Part shown: one piece after another, positions 1-8,339 of the stretch
Numbering within the stretch: the first letter of the stretch is position 1
Layout of the letters: the number at the start of each line of letters is the position of its first letter
NCBI RefSeq assembly: GCF_003194585.1
Contig: NZ_QHKZ01000001.1
Coordinates: 906,678 to 970,677, forward strand
DNA from: Nocardioides daejeonensis
GTDB lineage: Bacteria; Actinomycetota; Actinomycetes; Propionibacteriales; Nocardioidaceae
DNA length: 64,000 nucleotides
Direction: 5' to 3'
Translations under genes and position numbers: made by a program
Notes under the pieces: generated by a model
What the model saw: only the letters and a program-made list of their open reading frames with translations
Database searches by the model: none
What the model was told of the DNA's origin: nothing

Positions 1-2
1 GG

Positions 3-326
3 GAGCAAGCCAAGGTGGCCGCCGCCACCCTCTGCGGGAAGGCCAAAGAAATCACTGCGCTTCCGTGGTTCTGGTCAGATCAGTACGACGTCAAGCTCCA
101 GATCGCCGGACTCAACACCGGCTACGACGAAGTCGTGCTCAGCGGTGATCCCCGTCAAGACCGCGACTTCACCTGCTTCTACCTCCGCCACGGTGTGCTG
201 ATCGCCGCGGACTGCGTGAACCGTCCCCGTGACTTCATGTTGACCAAGCGGCTCCTGGCGCAAGGTGCTCCGCTGCTGGGACGGGCGGAGCTGGTTGTCC
301 CAGATCTGACCGACATACGCGGGTAG
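3..326 (+). CDS. Ferredoxin (rubredoxin) reductase, C-terminal fragment
   Basis: The gene is cut by the window edge; the open frame runs in from base 3, so GTG 15 is probably internal. The visible 107 residues match the C-terminal domain of FAD-dependent ferredoxin reductases of the putidaredoxin/rhodocoxin reductase type. Recognisable are the PWFWSDQYDVKLQIAGL segment, the strand around FTCFYLRHGVLIAADCVNRP and the final MLTKRLL helix. Such enzymes pass electrons from NAD(P)H through a ferredoxin to a P450, and a P450 gene starts 62 bp downstream on the same strand. No ferredoxin gene is visible; it may lie upstream. The family call is firm; the pairing with the P450 is inferred from context. 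Confidence 0.85.
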   Translation, partial: EQAKVAAATLCGKAKEITALPWFWSDQYDVKLQIAGLNTGYDEVVLSGDPRQDRDFTCFYLRHGVLIAADCVNRPRDFMLTKRLLAQGAPLLGRAELVVPDLTDIRG

Positions 327-388
327 GCCGAGCGGCGTAGTACGCCTCCGTTGCTGACCACCGGGAACGCTCATAGACAGGACATCAA

Positions 389-1849
389 GTGACGAACCTC
401 CTCCCACGAGCAATCACGAAGAGGCGCGACCGGCTCTCGTCGTTGCTCCTGGCGTCGCTACCGAGTAGATGGGACGCGGCCCTGCGCGAGGCCAGCGACC
501 GGTGGCCGGTCCACGAGCTCGCCCCAGTTCCGGAAGGCTCCGGACTCAAGCCCGTCCGAGGGACCGCCGGACTCCCTCTCCTCGGACACACCGTCGACTA
601 CATCCGCTTCGGGTCGGACTTCACGCGTGCCCGATACAGGCGCTTCGGTCCGGTGTCCTGGATGGGGGCGTTCGGCACCAAGGTGGTGGCGGTGGCCGGC
701 CCCGACGCCACACAAGAAGCACTGACCACCAAAGCGAGGTCCTTTTCCCAGGACGGTTGGACCTATCTCATCGACGCGTTCTTCCACCGTGGCCTGATGC
801 TGATGAGCTTCGACGAACACAAGATGCATCGACGCATCATGCAGGAGGCGTTCACCCGTGACCGGCTTGCCGGATACGTCGACCAACTCGGACCGACCGT
901 CGAGGCGAACATCCAAGGCTGGACCGCCGGCACGTCCAACCGGCTCTACCCCCTGCTCAAGAGCCTGACTCTCGACGTTGCCACGGACGTCTTCATGGCG
1001 GGGCGCGGCGGGAACCAGGACACCGATGCGATCAACGACGCCTTCGTGTCGACCGTACGGGCAGCCAGCTCGATCGTGCGGATACCGCTGCCCGGGACAC
1101 GCTGGCGAGCTGGTGTGCGTGGGCGAGCGGTGCTGGAGGCCTACTTCGCACAACATCTGCCTGCTGCCCGCGAGGGTCAGGGCGGCGACCTGTTCGCGGG
1201 ACTGTGCCATGCGCAGACCGCCGAAGGGGACGCCTTCACCGATGAGGACGTCATCAACCACATGATCTTCTTGATGATGGCCGCCCACGACACCTCGACC
1301 ATCACCACTGCGGCGGCCGCCTACTTCCTCGCCAAGCACCCGGGGTGGCAGGAGCAGGCCAGGGCCGAGTCCGACCGACTCGGCGACCGGACCCCGAACA
1401 TCGTCGACCTGGAGTCGCTGGCGACTCTCGATCTGGTGATCAAGGAAACGCTGCGCCTGGTGGCGCCAGTGCCGATCGTCATGCGCAAGACCGTCGAGGA
1501 CGTCGAGATTGCCGGGAGCCACATTCCAGCAGACACGCTGGTTGCCATCGCTCCGGCCGCCAATCACTTCGACGAGACATGCTGGACCGACCCCGACAAA
1601 TTCGACCCTGGACGCTTCAGTGAGCCGCGTCGGGAAGACCAGCACCACCGCTTCGGGTGGATCCCGTTCGGTGGCGGGGTGCACAAGTGCATTGGTCTCC
1701 ACTTCGGGACCCTGGAGGTCAAGGCCATCCTGCACCAGATGCTGCGCACCTACAGCTGGACGGTCCCCGACGGCTACGAAGTCAGATGGGACAACACCTC
1801 ACTACCGATTCCCGTCGACGGGTTGCCGATCACCCTGGAGCGCCGATGA
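389..1849 (+). CDS. Cytochrome P450, CYP136-like
   Basis: This 486-residue haem monooxygenase has all core P450 signatures. The I-helix oxygen-activation motif reads MMAAHDTST, the K-helix ExxR reads ETLR, and the haem loop FGGGVHKCIG places the thiolate ligand at Cys434. The N-terminal stretch GSGLKPVRGTAGLPLLGH, HRRIMQEAF and NHMIFLMMAAHDTST resemble mycobacterial CYP136 (compared from memory). It lacks a signal peptide or membrane anchor, so it is likely cytosolic and fed by the reductase upstream. The substrate is unknown. The start follows a 62-bp gap, and the stop overlaps the next start by ATGA, implying coupled translation. Confidence 0.92.
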   Translation: MTNLLPRAITKRRDRLSSLLLASLPSRWDAALREASDRWPVHELAPVPEGSGLKPVRGTAGLPLLGHTVDYIRFGSDFTRARYRRFGPVSWMGAFGTKVVAVAGPDATQEALTTKARSFSQDGWTYLIDAFFHRGLMLMSFDEHKMHRRIMQEAFTRDRLAGYVDQLGPTVEANIQGWTAGTSNRLYPLLKSLTLDVATDVFMAGRGGNQDTDAINDAFVSTVRAASSIVRIPLPGTRWRAGVRGRAVLEAYFAQHLPAAREGQGGDLFAGLCHAQTAEGDAFTDEDVINHMIFLMMAAHDTSTITTAAAAYFLAKHPGWQEQARAESDRLGDRTPNIVDLESLATLDLVIKETLRLVAPVPIVMRKTVEDVEIAGSHIPADTLVAIAPAANHFDETCWTDPDKFDPGRFSEPRREDQHHRFGWIPFGGGVHKCIGLHFGTLEVKAILHQMLRTYSWTVPDGYEVRWDNTSLPIPVDGLPITLERR

Positions 1850-2568
1850 GTCAGATCCTTGCGTCCCACCTGGAGCCGACGGAATTTCTCGACTTCGAGC
1901 ACGAGGACGTCCGCGACTTCACCGCGGCCACGGTCGGTGACGCGAGGACCGACACCGAGAAAGCGAGACGACTGTTCGCCGCCGTCCGCGACCGGGTCTG
2001 GTACGACCCCTACACGGTGTCGGCCGACCCTGCGCACTACCGCGCGAGCTTCGTGCTCCAGGCCGGTCGCGCCTACTGCGTCCCGAAAGCCGTGCTGCTC
2101 ACTGCGGTGTGCCGCGCGGCAGGCATTCCGGCGCGTTTGGGTTTCGCCGATGTCCGCAACCATCTGCAAACCCAGACCCTGCGAACACTCATGGGCGGCA
2201 CGGACCTGTTCGTTTACCACGGATACAGCAGTCTCCACATCGACGGCAGGTGGCTCAAGGCGACGCCGGCGTTCAACGTCGAGCTGTGTGCTCGTTTCGG
2301 TGTTCCTCCGGTGGAGTTCGACGGTGAGCACCACGCACTCATGCACGCCTTCACGGCAGACGGAATCCAGCACATGGAGTACGTCCACGAGCGTGGCCTC
2401 TTCGACGACCTGCCCTTGGCCGAGATCCTGAGCGAGCTTCGCCACACCTATGGCTCGATGGTGGATTCCTCCGCGCCTGCGGTTGACGACGCTTTCACCA
2501 TCAAGTCGACGAGCCAGATCCAAACTGACGCTTCACCCGGGTCTGCGCACCCACAGGAGGACCGATGA
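1846..2568 (+). CDS. Transglutaminase-like (papain-fold) protein
   Basis: This 240-residue protein has the transglutaminase-like core. Cys78 sits in RAYCVPKAVLLTAVCRAAGIPAR, the nucleophile helix, and His125 or His131 in the following VYHGYSSLHIDGRW strand. The third triad position, normally Asp in a VDPT-type motif, reads KATPAFN, so Thr140 or Ala139 appears to replace it. The ATG start overlaps the P450 stop (ATGA) and the stop overlaps the aldehyde dehydrogenase start in the same way. Members of this fold can be proteases, amidases or acyl-transfer enzymes, so the reaction cannot be named. Its place inside a P450/dehydrogenase/thioesterase run suggests a role in forming or cutting an amide or thioester. 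Confidence 0.8.
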   Translation: MSQILASHLEPTEFLDFEHEDVRDFTAATVGDARTDTEKARRLFAAVRDRVWYDPYTVSADPAHYRASFVLQAGRAYCVPKAVLLTAVCRAAGIPARLGFADVRNHLQTQTLRTLMGGTDLFVYHGYSSLHIDGRWLKATPAFNVELCARFGVPPVEFDGEHHALMHAFTADGIQHMEYVHERGLFDDLPLAEILSELRHTYGSMVDSSAPAVDDAFTIKSTSQIQTDASPGSAHPQEDR

Positions 2569-4094
2569 GCCCAACAACCACAGCGACCATGCTTGAGGTG
2601 CGCAACCCAGCCGACGGCCGGTTGGTGGAGACCATCTCCGTAGATGATCGTGACGCCGTGACGCGCATCGCTACCGAGCTTCGCCTCGCCCAAGTTACCT
2701 GGGCCGAGGATGGTCCACGGCAGCGTTCACAATGGTTGCACCAGTGGCGGGACTGGATCCTTGCTCATACCGACGAGCTCACCGACCTGCTTCAGGCCGA
2801 GACCGGCAAGGTGCGTCCTGACGCCCTCGTGGAGACGACCGCGTCCTGCGAATTCATCACCTACTACGCCAACCACGCCGAGGACTTTCTCGCCGACGAA
2901 AGGGTCAGGTCCGCGGGACTGCTGAGCCTGCCGAAGCGACTTTCCAAGACCTACCGGCCCCATCCTCTCGTCGGCCTGATCACCCCCTGGAACTTCCCGA
3001 TCACTCTCTTTCTCATGGACGCAGCTCCCGCGCTGGCTGCCGGGTGCGCGGTCCTGGTGAAGTCCTCGGAAGAGACACCACTGACCTGCGCACGGGTCAT
3101 CGAAGGCTGGCACGAGATCGGCGCCCCGCCCGTTCTGGCACATGTCACGGGGGCCAGCGACACTGGCTCCGCCGTCGTGGATGCCGCTGACTTCGTCCAG
3201 TTCACAGGCTCGACAGTGACAGGGCGTGCGGTCGCACTTCGTTGCGCTGAGCAGTTGAAGCCGGTGAGTCTCGAACTTGGCGGCAAGGATCCAGCAATCG
3301 TCCTGGAAGACGCCGACCTCGCCCGTGCGGCCGAGGGCATCGCCTGGGGTGGCTTGTTCAATGCAGGGCAGGTCTGCATTTCCGTCGAGCGCGTCTATGT
3401 GGTTGCCCAGGTGTACGAGGAGTTCGTGGCTCGGCTGACCGAGCGCGTGCAGTCGCTGACCCAGGGGGTGGGCGCGCGCGACGATGTCGGTGCCATGGTC
3501 ACCGCAAGGCAGGTCGAGATCACCGATCGCCACGTCAGCGAGGCGGTAGCGTCCGGCGCGAACGCAGTGGCCGGCGGACGACGAGGCGAGGCCGGGAACT
3601 ACTACTTGCCCACAGTCCTGATCGATGTCGATCACACGATGGCGTGCATGACCGAAGAGACCTTCGGCCCCACGATCCCCGTGATGCGCGTCGCCGACGA
3701 AGACGAAGCCATCCGACTGGCCAACGATTCGCCGTACGGATTGTCGGCCACGGTCTGGACTCGTGACCACGCTCGGGCCCAGCGCATCGCACGACGCCTG
3801 GATGCTGGAGCGGTCAACATCAACGACGTCTTCAGCAACCTGTTCGCGATGACGCTGCCGCACAGCGGGTGGAAGTCGTCGGGGACGGGCGCGCGGCTCG
3901 GGGGAGCCGACGGGCTCCACAAGTACTGCCGGGTGCAAGCGGTGACCGAGCCGCGATTCCCCGTCTTGACACGAGAACTCACGTGGTACCCGTACTCCGC
4001 CCGGCGTACGGCCATCGCCCGAAGAGTGTTGCGCACGGTAGCCGGTCGCGGCTTGCGTCAACGCCTGGGCCTGCACCAGGAGCACATCAGATGA
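2565..4094 (+). CDS. NAD(P)-dependent aldehyde dehydrogenase
   Basis: This 509-residue protein is a complete aldehyde dehydrogenase. The catalytic Cys271 is in NAGQVCIS and the general base Glu237 is in LELGGKDP. GLITPWNFPI and FTGSTVTGRAV fit the cofactor-binding Rossmann region, and EETFGPTIPV is the usual late motif. It oxidises an aldehyde to the acid; the substrate is unknown, but an aldehyde made by the adjacent P450 or SDR is the simplest guess. The C-terminus is extended by an arginine-rich tail of about 30 residues. Both ends overlap neighbours by ATGA, so it belongs to one translationally coupled operon. Confidence 0.92.
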   Translation: MSPTTTATMLEVRNPADGRLVETISVDDRDAVTRIATELRLAQVTWAEDGPRQRSQWLHQWRDWILAHTDELTDLLQAETGKVRPDALVETTASCEFITYYANHAEDFLADERVRSAGLLSLPKRLSKTYRPHPLVGLITPWNFPITLFLMDAAPALAAGCAVLVKSSEETPLTCARVIEGWHEIGAPPVLAHVTGASDTGSAVVDAADFVQFTGSTVTGRAVALRCAEQLKPVSLELGGKDPAIVLEDADLARAAEGIAWGGLFNAGQVCISVERVYVVAQVYEEFVARLTERVQSLTQGVGARDDVGAMVTARQVEITDRHVSEAVASGANAVAGGRRGEAGNYYLPTVLIDVDHTMACMTEETFGPTIPVMRVADEDEAIRLANDSPYGLSATVWTRDHARAQRIARRLDAGAVNINDVFSNLFAMTLPHSGWKSSGTGARLGGADGLHKYCRVQAVTEPRFPVLTRELTWYPYSARRTAIARRVLRTVAGRGLRQRLGLHQEHIR

Positions 4095-4924
4095 CTCGCC
4101 CCACACTCTTTCCCGCCAAGACGATCGCGATCACCGGCGGAGCCCGCGGTATCGGTTACCAGACGGCCAAGGAACTGATCGGACGCGGCCACCGCGTCGC
4201 CATCGGCGACATCGACGAGGCCCGTGCCAAGGAGGCCGCTGATGAGCTCGGCATCTCCTCCGTCGCCCGACTCGACGTAACCGATCCCGACTCCTTTCGG
4301 GCCTTCCTCGACATGGTCGAGACGCAACTCGGTCCCATCGACGTGCTGATCAACAACGCGGGCATCATGCCCACCGGGCACGTGCACGAGGAGGAGGACA
4401 CCGTGACCCGGCGGCAGGTGGAGATCAACGTCCTTGGCGTGATCTTCGGAACCAAGCTGGCCCTCCAGCGGATGTTGCCGCGGCGCGCCGGGCACATCAT
4501 CAACACTGCGTCGTTGGCCGGCGAGCTCTCCGTGCCCGGCTTGGCCACCTACTGCGGCACGAAGTTCGCCGTCATCGGGTTCACTGAGGCGGCCCGCCAG
4601 GAGTACCGCAAGTCCGGAGTCTGCCTGTCAACCGTTCGGCCCACCTTCACCAACACCGAACTGGTCGCTGGAACGTCCGGGGCGAAGGGTCTGCGTAACG
4701 CCGAGCCGCAGGAGATCGCGCGGGCGACGGCCGATCTGATCGAGCAACCCCGTCCGTTCGTACGCGTCACCCGCGTTGCCGGCGGCATGGTCGCAGCAAT
4801 GAAGTTCGTGCCCGGACGACTTGCCACCGCGCTCGGCTCCGCCCTTGGCACGGACTCGGTATTCCTCGACGACGTCGACATGGGGGCCCGCCAGGCCTAC
4901 CTGGAGCGAATCCGGAACAGCTAA
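4091..4924 (+). CDS. Short-chain dehydrogenase/reductase
   Basis: This 277-residue protein is a classical SDR. The nucleotide-binding motif TGGARGIG is near residue 14, NNAGIMPTG near 88, and the catalytic pair is Tyr154 and Lys158 in YCGTK, with the Ser before it in NTASLAGE. It oxidises or reduces a hydroxyl/carbonyl with NAD(P). The ATG at 4091 overlaps the upstream stop; an in-frame upstream extension is only antisense-like sequence inside the dehydrogenase gene and is discarded. As I recall, an SDR also sits near cyp136 in Mycobacterium tuberculosis, which would support a shared pathway. The substrate is not known. Confidence 0.92.
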   Translation: MTRPTLFPAKTIAITGGARGIGYQTAKELIGRGHRVAIGDIDEARAKEAADELGISSVARLDVTDPDSFRAFLDMVETQLGPIDVLINNAGIMPTGHVHEEEDTVTRRQVEINVLGVIFGTKLALQRMLPRRAGHIINTASLAGELSVPGLATYCGTKFAVIGFTEAARQEYRKSGVCLSTVRPTFTNTELVAGTSGAKGLRNAEPQEIARATADLIEQPRPFVRVTRVAGGMVAAMKFVPGRLATALGSALGTDSVFLDDVDMGARQAYLERIRNS

Positions 4925-4969
4925 CCCCCGCATCTCTGAACCAACCGGCAAATACGAGAAGGACGTCCC

Positions 4970-6034
4970 GTGCCCCGAAGAACCCTGATCCAGAACTACC
5001 CCCACCGAATGGGAGGGCACTGCGGTTCGGGTGCGATGCGCGACCTGCTGCACTGGAACGGCTTGGGATGGGACGGACCGCCCGATGAGGGTCTGGTGTT
5101 CGCGCTCGGCGGCGCCCTGGGGCTGTCCTACCTCCGATCGACCGACCTCTTTCCCCCGCTGTATCTGGTCGGGCGCGGCGCCGAGTTCGAAGTAGATCTA
5201 CCGCTACGTCTGGGTGGGCAGGTGCAGGTCCTCACCACCGATGATCCCGAGGAGGGGTGGTCGTGGGTCCGAGACGAGCTCGACGCCGGACGACCCAGCC
5301 TTGTGTGGGGCGACATCGCGGAACTGCCGTACCTGCGGGTCCAACTGCAGATGAGCCGCCACGACATCGTGGTGATCGGCTACGACGAGGAGAGGGAGCT
5401 CGCCTTCGTCGTGGACAACGACCGCGCAGACGTCCAGGAAGTTCCGCTCGAAGCGTTGGCCCGGGCACGGTCCTCCACGGCGTTCCCGCAACCCACCCGC
5501 CATTGCACTTACCGCATCACCTGGCCCCGCTCGCTTCCCGCCCTCGAGGAAGTCGCCGCAGGGGCGTTCAGGCAATCCGCCGCCAACATGCGTGAACCAT
5601 CGCCCCACAGCATCGCCGATCCGACGACGGCGGCCCTCGGTACTGAAGGCCTGGAGGCCGTTGATCTGTTCGCCGCAGACGTCGCGACCTGGGCAGAACT
5701 CCCGGACGACGAACTCGGAATACTTCTGTTCAGCGTTGGCGCGTTCATTGAAAAGGCAGGAACCGGCGGCGGTCTGTTCCGCCGTCTGGTCGCCGACGGC
5801 TGCGCAGAGGTCGCACGGCTGACCGGCGACGCCGCGACCACAGACCTTGCGACCAAAGCCGCCCGCTGTGCGCAGACCTGGACCGACGCCGCGCGCGCCG
5901 CGGCCAAACGCGACGCCGAACCACGCTCTCGGATCGAGCAACTGGTCCTGATCGCTGGTCGTCTACCAGAGCTGGAGTTGCATCTGGTCGAGTCCTTGGA
6001 GGCTGCTGCCAGGTCGTTGGCTGGTGATCACTGA
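4970..6034 (+). CDS. BtrH N-terminal / DUF4872-like protein
   Basis: This 354-residue protein starts at GTG 4970 behind the purine-rich stretch GAGAAGGAC. The N-terminal half has the layout of the BtrH domain, a papain/C39-peptidase-like fold: Cys18 in GGHCGSGAMRDLL, a central MSRHDIVVIGYDEE with the likely catalytic His, and FVVDNDRADVQEV after it. The C-terminal half, from about residue 200, is helical and alanine-rich, as in the DUF4872 partner domain. BtrH of butirosin biosynthesis moves an acyl group from a carrier protein onto an amine. Homologues are otherwise uncharacterised, so acyl transfer here is inference. It is the second papain-fold protein in this operon. Confidence 0.75.
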   Translation: MPRRTLIQNYPHRMGGHCGSGAMRDLLHWNGLGWDGPPDEGLVFALGGALGLSYLRSTDLFPPLYLVGRGAEFEVDLPLRLGGQVQVLTTDDPEEGWSWVRDELDAGRPSLVWGDIAELPYLRVQLQMSRHDIVVIGYDEERELAFVVDNDRADVQEVPLEALARARSSTAFPQPTRHCTYRITWPRSLPALEEVAAGAFRQSAANMREPSPHSIADPTTAALGTEGLEAVDLFAADVATWAELPDDELGILLFSVGAFIEKAGTGGGLFRRLVADGCAEVARLTGDAATTDLATKAARCAQTWTDAARAAAKRDAEPRSRIEQLVLIAGRLPELELHLVESLEAAARSLAGDH

Positions 6035-6108
6035 TCGACTCCTGCCGTCACGATGACCGATCGCATCAAGAGCGATATCAAGTCCGTGGAGAAGAAAGAG
6101 CGACGCAC

Positions 6109-6684
6109 ATGGCGACACTGGGGGACCACGACTACGACTACGCATCTGTTGTCCGGCACGAAGAGCTCGACTACCGCGATGGGGGTCTGATCGCTGGATG
6201 GGCGGCGCATCTCGCCGGTCAGGTCACTGTGGAGGTCGGCCAGGTGCTGCCGCCACATTCCCCGCACTGCGCGGGGTGCGGGCCAGACAATTCCGCCGGT
6301 CTGCACCTTCGCGCGGTTCGCACCGCCTCAGGCGTTGAAGCGGTGCACTCGTTCGACGAGGCCCAGGTCGGCGCTCCCGGCATCGCTCACGGTGGAGCTG
6401 TGGCCCTCGCCTTCGACGACCTTTTCGGCTTCTCGCTCTACACCGTCGGAGCACTGGCTGTCACGCGCAGTCTCACCGTCGAATATCACGCGCCGTTCCT
6501 ACTGCACCATCCCTACACATTCCGGGTACAGGTCACGAATCGCACAGGACGCCGGCTCCTGCTGCACGCTGAGGCGTCTGATGCAACCGGCAAGAAGACC
6601 GGATCAGCCGACGCCACCTTCGTGGTGGTCGATCCCGGTCACTTCGCCGCCGGCGCCGAACAAGAGCAGAGCCAAGGACAATGA
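6109..6684 (+). CDS. Hotdog-fold thioesterase (PaaI-like)
   Basis: This 191-residue protein carries a PaaI/4HBT-type hotdog domain. It has the HCAGCGPDNSAGLHL motif at about residues 53-67, the helix-opening GIAHGGAVALAFDDLFG near 93-108, and the strand VTRSLTVEYHAPF. Enzymes of this group hydrolyse acyl-CoA or acyl-carrier thioesters. The 50 or so residues before the motif are acidic and lack a signal peptide. A 74-bp gap separates it from the BtrH-like gene. Its stop overlaps by ATGA the start of a 21-codon open frame leading into the acyltransferase. The acyl substrate is unknown. Confidence 0.85.
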   Translation: MATLGDHDYDYASVVRHEELDYRDGGLIAGWAAHLAGQVTVEVGQVLPPHSPHCAGCGPDNSAGLHLRAVRTASGVEAVHSFDEAQVGAPGIAHGGAVALAFDDLFGFSLYTVGALAVTRSLTVEYHAPFLLHHPYTFRVQVTNRTGRRLLLHAEASDATGKKTGSADATFVVVDPGHFAAGAEQEQSQGQ

Positions 6685-6746
6685 CCTCCGCAGATGCGCG
6701 ACGTGCGCGGCGCGTGGTTCGCAGGGCCCGGGCAATCATCCTGTGA
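6681..6746 (+). CDS. Possible 21-residue coupling mini-ORF
   Basis: A 21-codon frame begins with ATG 6681, overlapping the thioesterase stop as ATGA. It ends with TGA 6744-6746, which overlaps the GTG start of the acyltransferase as GTGA. The peptide is strongly basic, with ARRARRVVRRARAIIL at its C-terminus. The double overlap would let ribosomes pass from one gene to the next. It could also be what is left of the true acyltransferase N-terminus after a frameshift. Nothing proves it is translated. Confidence 0.35.
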   Translation: MTSADARRARRVVRRARAIIL

Positions 6747-7453
6747 CGTCTCCTGGAGGGCACACGGACTGGGGCGTTGCCTGGTGGGTGGCCGTCGTGA
6801 TCTGCAAGCCGGTTCTGATTCTGGTGCGCCGGCGCGACTGGCGTGGAGTCGAGCGGATACCCGCACGCGGCCCAGCCGTACTCGCCGCGAACCACATCTC
6901 CAAACTGGACCCGTTACTCGTCGCCGAGATGGTCCTCGCCAACGGAAGGATCCCGGCGTTTCTTGCGAAGAGCAGCCTGTTCGAAGAAAAGATCGTAGGG
7001 AGGTGGTTCCGTGCGGCCGGACATGTGGAGGTGGATCGATCTCATGGTGCCGACGGATTCGGCGCCGCCCTGACGGCACTTCGCAGCGGTGCACTGCTCG
7101 TGGTCTATCCCGAAGGAACGATCACCAAGGACCCTGACGGCGGCTTGATGGAACTCAAGACAGGCGCTGTGCGGCTGGCAATCGAATCAGGAGCGCCGCT
7201 CATTCCCGTTGCCCAACGAGGCGCCGAAGAGATCCTGCCGGCCTACAGCCGCCGCCCGAAACTGTTCAAACGGCCCACCGTCACCATCGACATTGGTCCG
7301 CCGCTTGACCTGACCGATCTCAGGCAGCTCGGGCCCGGTCCCGAAGCGGCGATCGCCGGTACGCGCCGACTTGCCGACGCTCTGGCTCAGATGCTGGATC
7401 AACTGGCAGAGCGACACGGCGCGAGCGACCAATCCTCACGCTGCCGGTCATGA
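6743..7453 (+). CDS. 1-acylglycerol-3-phosphate acyltransferase family (PlsC-like)
   Basis: This 236-residue protein has the acyltransferase HX4D motif as NHISKLDP (His51, Asp56) and the glycerol-phosphate binding motif VVYPEGTIT. A hydrophobic stretch near residues 12-27 (VAWWVAVVICKPVLIL) probably attaches it to the membrane. GTG 6743 is chosen because in-frame sequence further upstream only mirrors the thioesterase gene. The Shine-Dalgarno match is poor, which fits reinitiation from the overlapping mini-ORF. Family members transfer fatty acyl groups from acyl-CoA or ACP to a lysolipid or related acceptor. It closes the P450 operon and suggests the pathway handles a lipid. Confidence 0.85.
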   Translation: MTSPGGHTDWGVAWWVAVVICKPVLILVRRRDWRGVERIPARGPAVLAANHISKLDPLLVAEMVLANGRIPAFLAKSSLFEEKIVGRWFRAAGHVEVDRSHGADGFGAALTALRSGALLVVYPEGTITKDPDGGLMELKTGAVRLAIESGAPLIPVAQRGAEEILPAYSRRPKLFKRPTVTIDIGPPLDLTDLRQLGPGPEAAIAGTRRLADALAQMLDQLAERHGASDQSSRCRS

Positions 7454-7522
7454 GCAACGTCCTCGTGACAGCCCGGTGAAGAATAGACGGGATTGGTGGC
7501 GAGATCTCCGCGTCCGAAATGG

Positions 7523-7552
7523 CGATGGCCCCGAGAAGTCCTGGGGCCATCG
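7523..7552 (+). terminator. Terminator-like hairpin after the P450 operon
   Basis: Ten-base perfect arms CGATGGCCCC and GGGGCCATCG surround a 10-base loop, 70 bp after the acyltransferase stop. There is no T-run, as is common for actinobacterial hairpins, so termination is plausible rather than proven. Confidence 0.5.
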
Positions 7553-8244
7553 GCGACTGAATGTGAGTCACTCGATCAGTTCTGGACCTGATGTCGTCGT
7601 AGATGTGGAAACTGCCGGCCAGCACCGCCACTCACGATGATGCGCAAGCCGCGGGGAGCCCATTCGGGCCGATCTGGTGGACGCCGACTCCCGGCTCGTC
7701 CCCGAGCAGCCAGGACAACGAACGTCCTCTGAACTCAAGGAAGTGCGCAAAGACCAGTTGAGAGCGCTGGCATGATCGTGCGGGTCGCGCTCGGCGAAGG
7801 CGGCCAAGCGAAACGCAACGCCTACACAACCCACGCTGTTCGCAGCCCAGGGGACTGCTGATAGAAGACGGTGCGGGGTCCCAACATCTTCGGCATCCGC
7901 TAGATCGATTCTCATCGTCGAGGATCGACTGGGTCAACGTAAATCGACGCCAAGACGACCTCCGGTGCTGTCGTCGATCGGCATGCGCGGCAGCTCTACA
8001 TAGCTTCTGCCGCGGCGCCCGCGCAGCCCGCGAACCGTCGGCCCTGTGCCTCCGGGAACGTCCCGCTTGGTGGTCGTCTGCCCCTGCAGTCGCACCTTGT
8101 GCGACCCCGAGGACATCACTGAGTACATCTCATTGCTGCATTCAGCTGTGAGCCCCAATGACGATTGTTGACGGACGCTGGCGAGTCCCAAAACCCGATC
8201 CCCACCAGGTGATTGGAAGGCTCGAAACCGGGCGGCACGCATGC

Positions 8245-8258
8245 TACGAAGGTTCGTA
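8245..8258. promoter_or_regulatory. Palindrome TACGAAGGTTCGTA upstream of relaxase
   Basis: A perfect palindrome with 6-base arms and a 2-base centre lies four bases before a second, larger palindrome and 81 bases before the relaxase ATG. It could be an operator or a relaxase recognition arm. Confidence 0.4.
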
Positions 8259-8261
8259 GAT

Positions 8262-8286
8262 GGTCCGTCCCCCGGGGGGACGGACC
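8262..8286. promoter_or_regulatory. 25-bp GC-rich palindrome, candidate oriT or operator
   Basis: Perfect 12-base arms (GGTCCGTCCCCC and its complement) flank a single G. The site is 53 bases before the relaxase ATG. MobF relaxases commonly recognise an inverted repeat next to their nic site, often close to their own gene, so this is a candidate origin of transfer. A terminator or a repressor site is also possible. Confidence 0.4.
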
Positions 8287-8339
8287 GGTGTCATTTCAGG
8301 GGTCTTTGACGAGACGTGACGGGCGGTGACGAGGACATC

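Larger units (their letters stand above)
7454..8339. other. Gene-poor accessory stretch
   Basis: No gene is recognisable in these 886 bp. Short open frames on the minus strand (7632-7937 and 7934-8242) show no known motif. The base composition is lower in GC than the core genome. Structures seen are a terminator-like hairpin after the acyltransferase and two palindromes just before the relaxase gene. Decayed mobile-element remnants are possible but not demonstrable by eye. Confidence 0.6.

Noticed and set aside
7632..8242. Two overlapping minus-strand open frames in the gene-poor stretch
   Set aside because: Neither has a recognisable domain or ribosome site, and their codon composition is unlike neighbouring genes.
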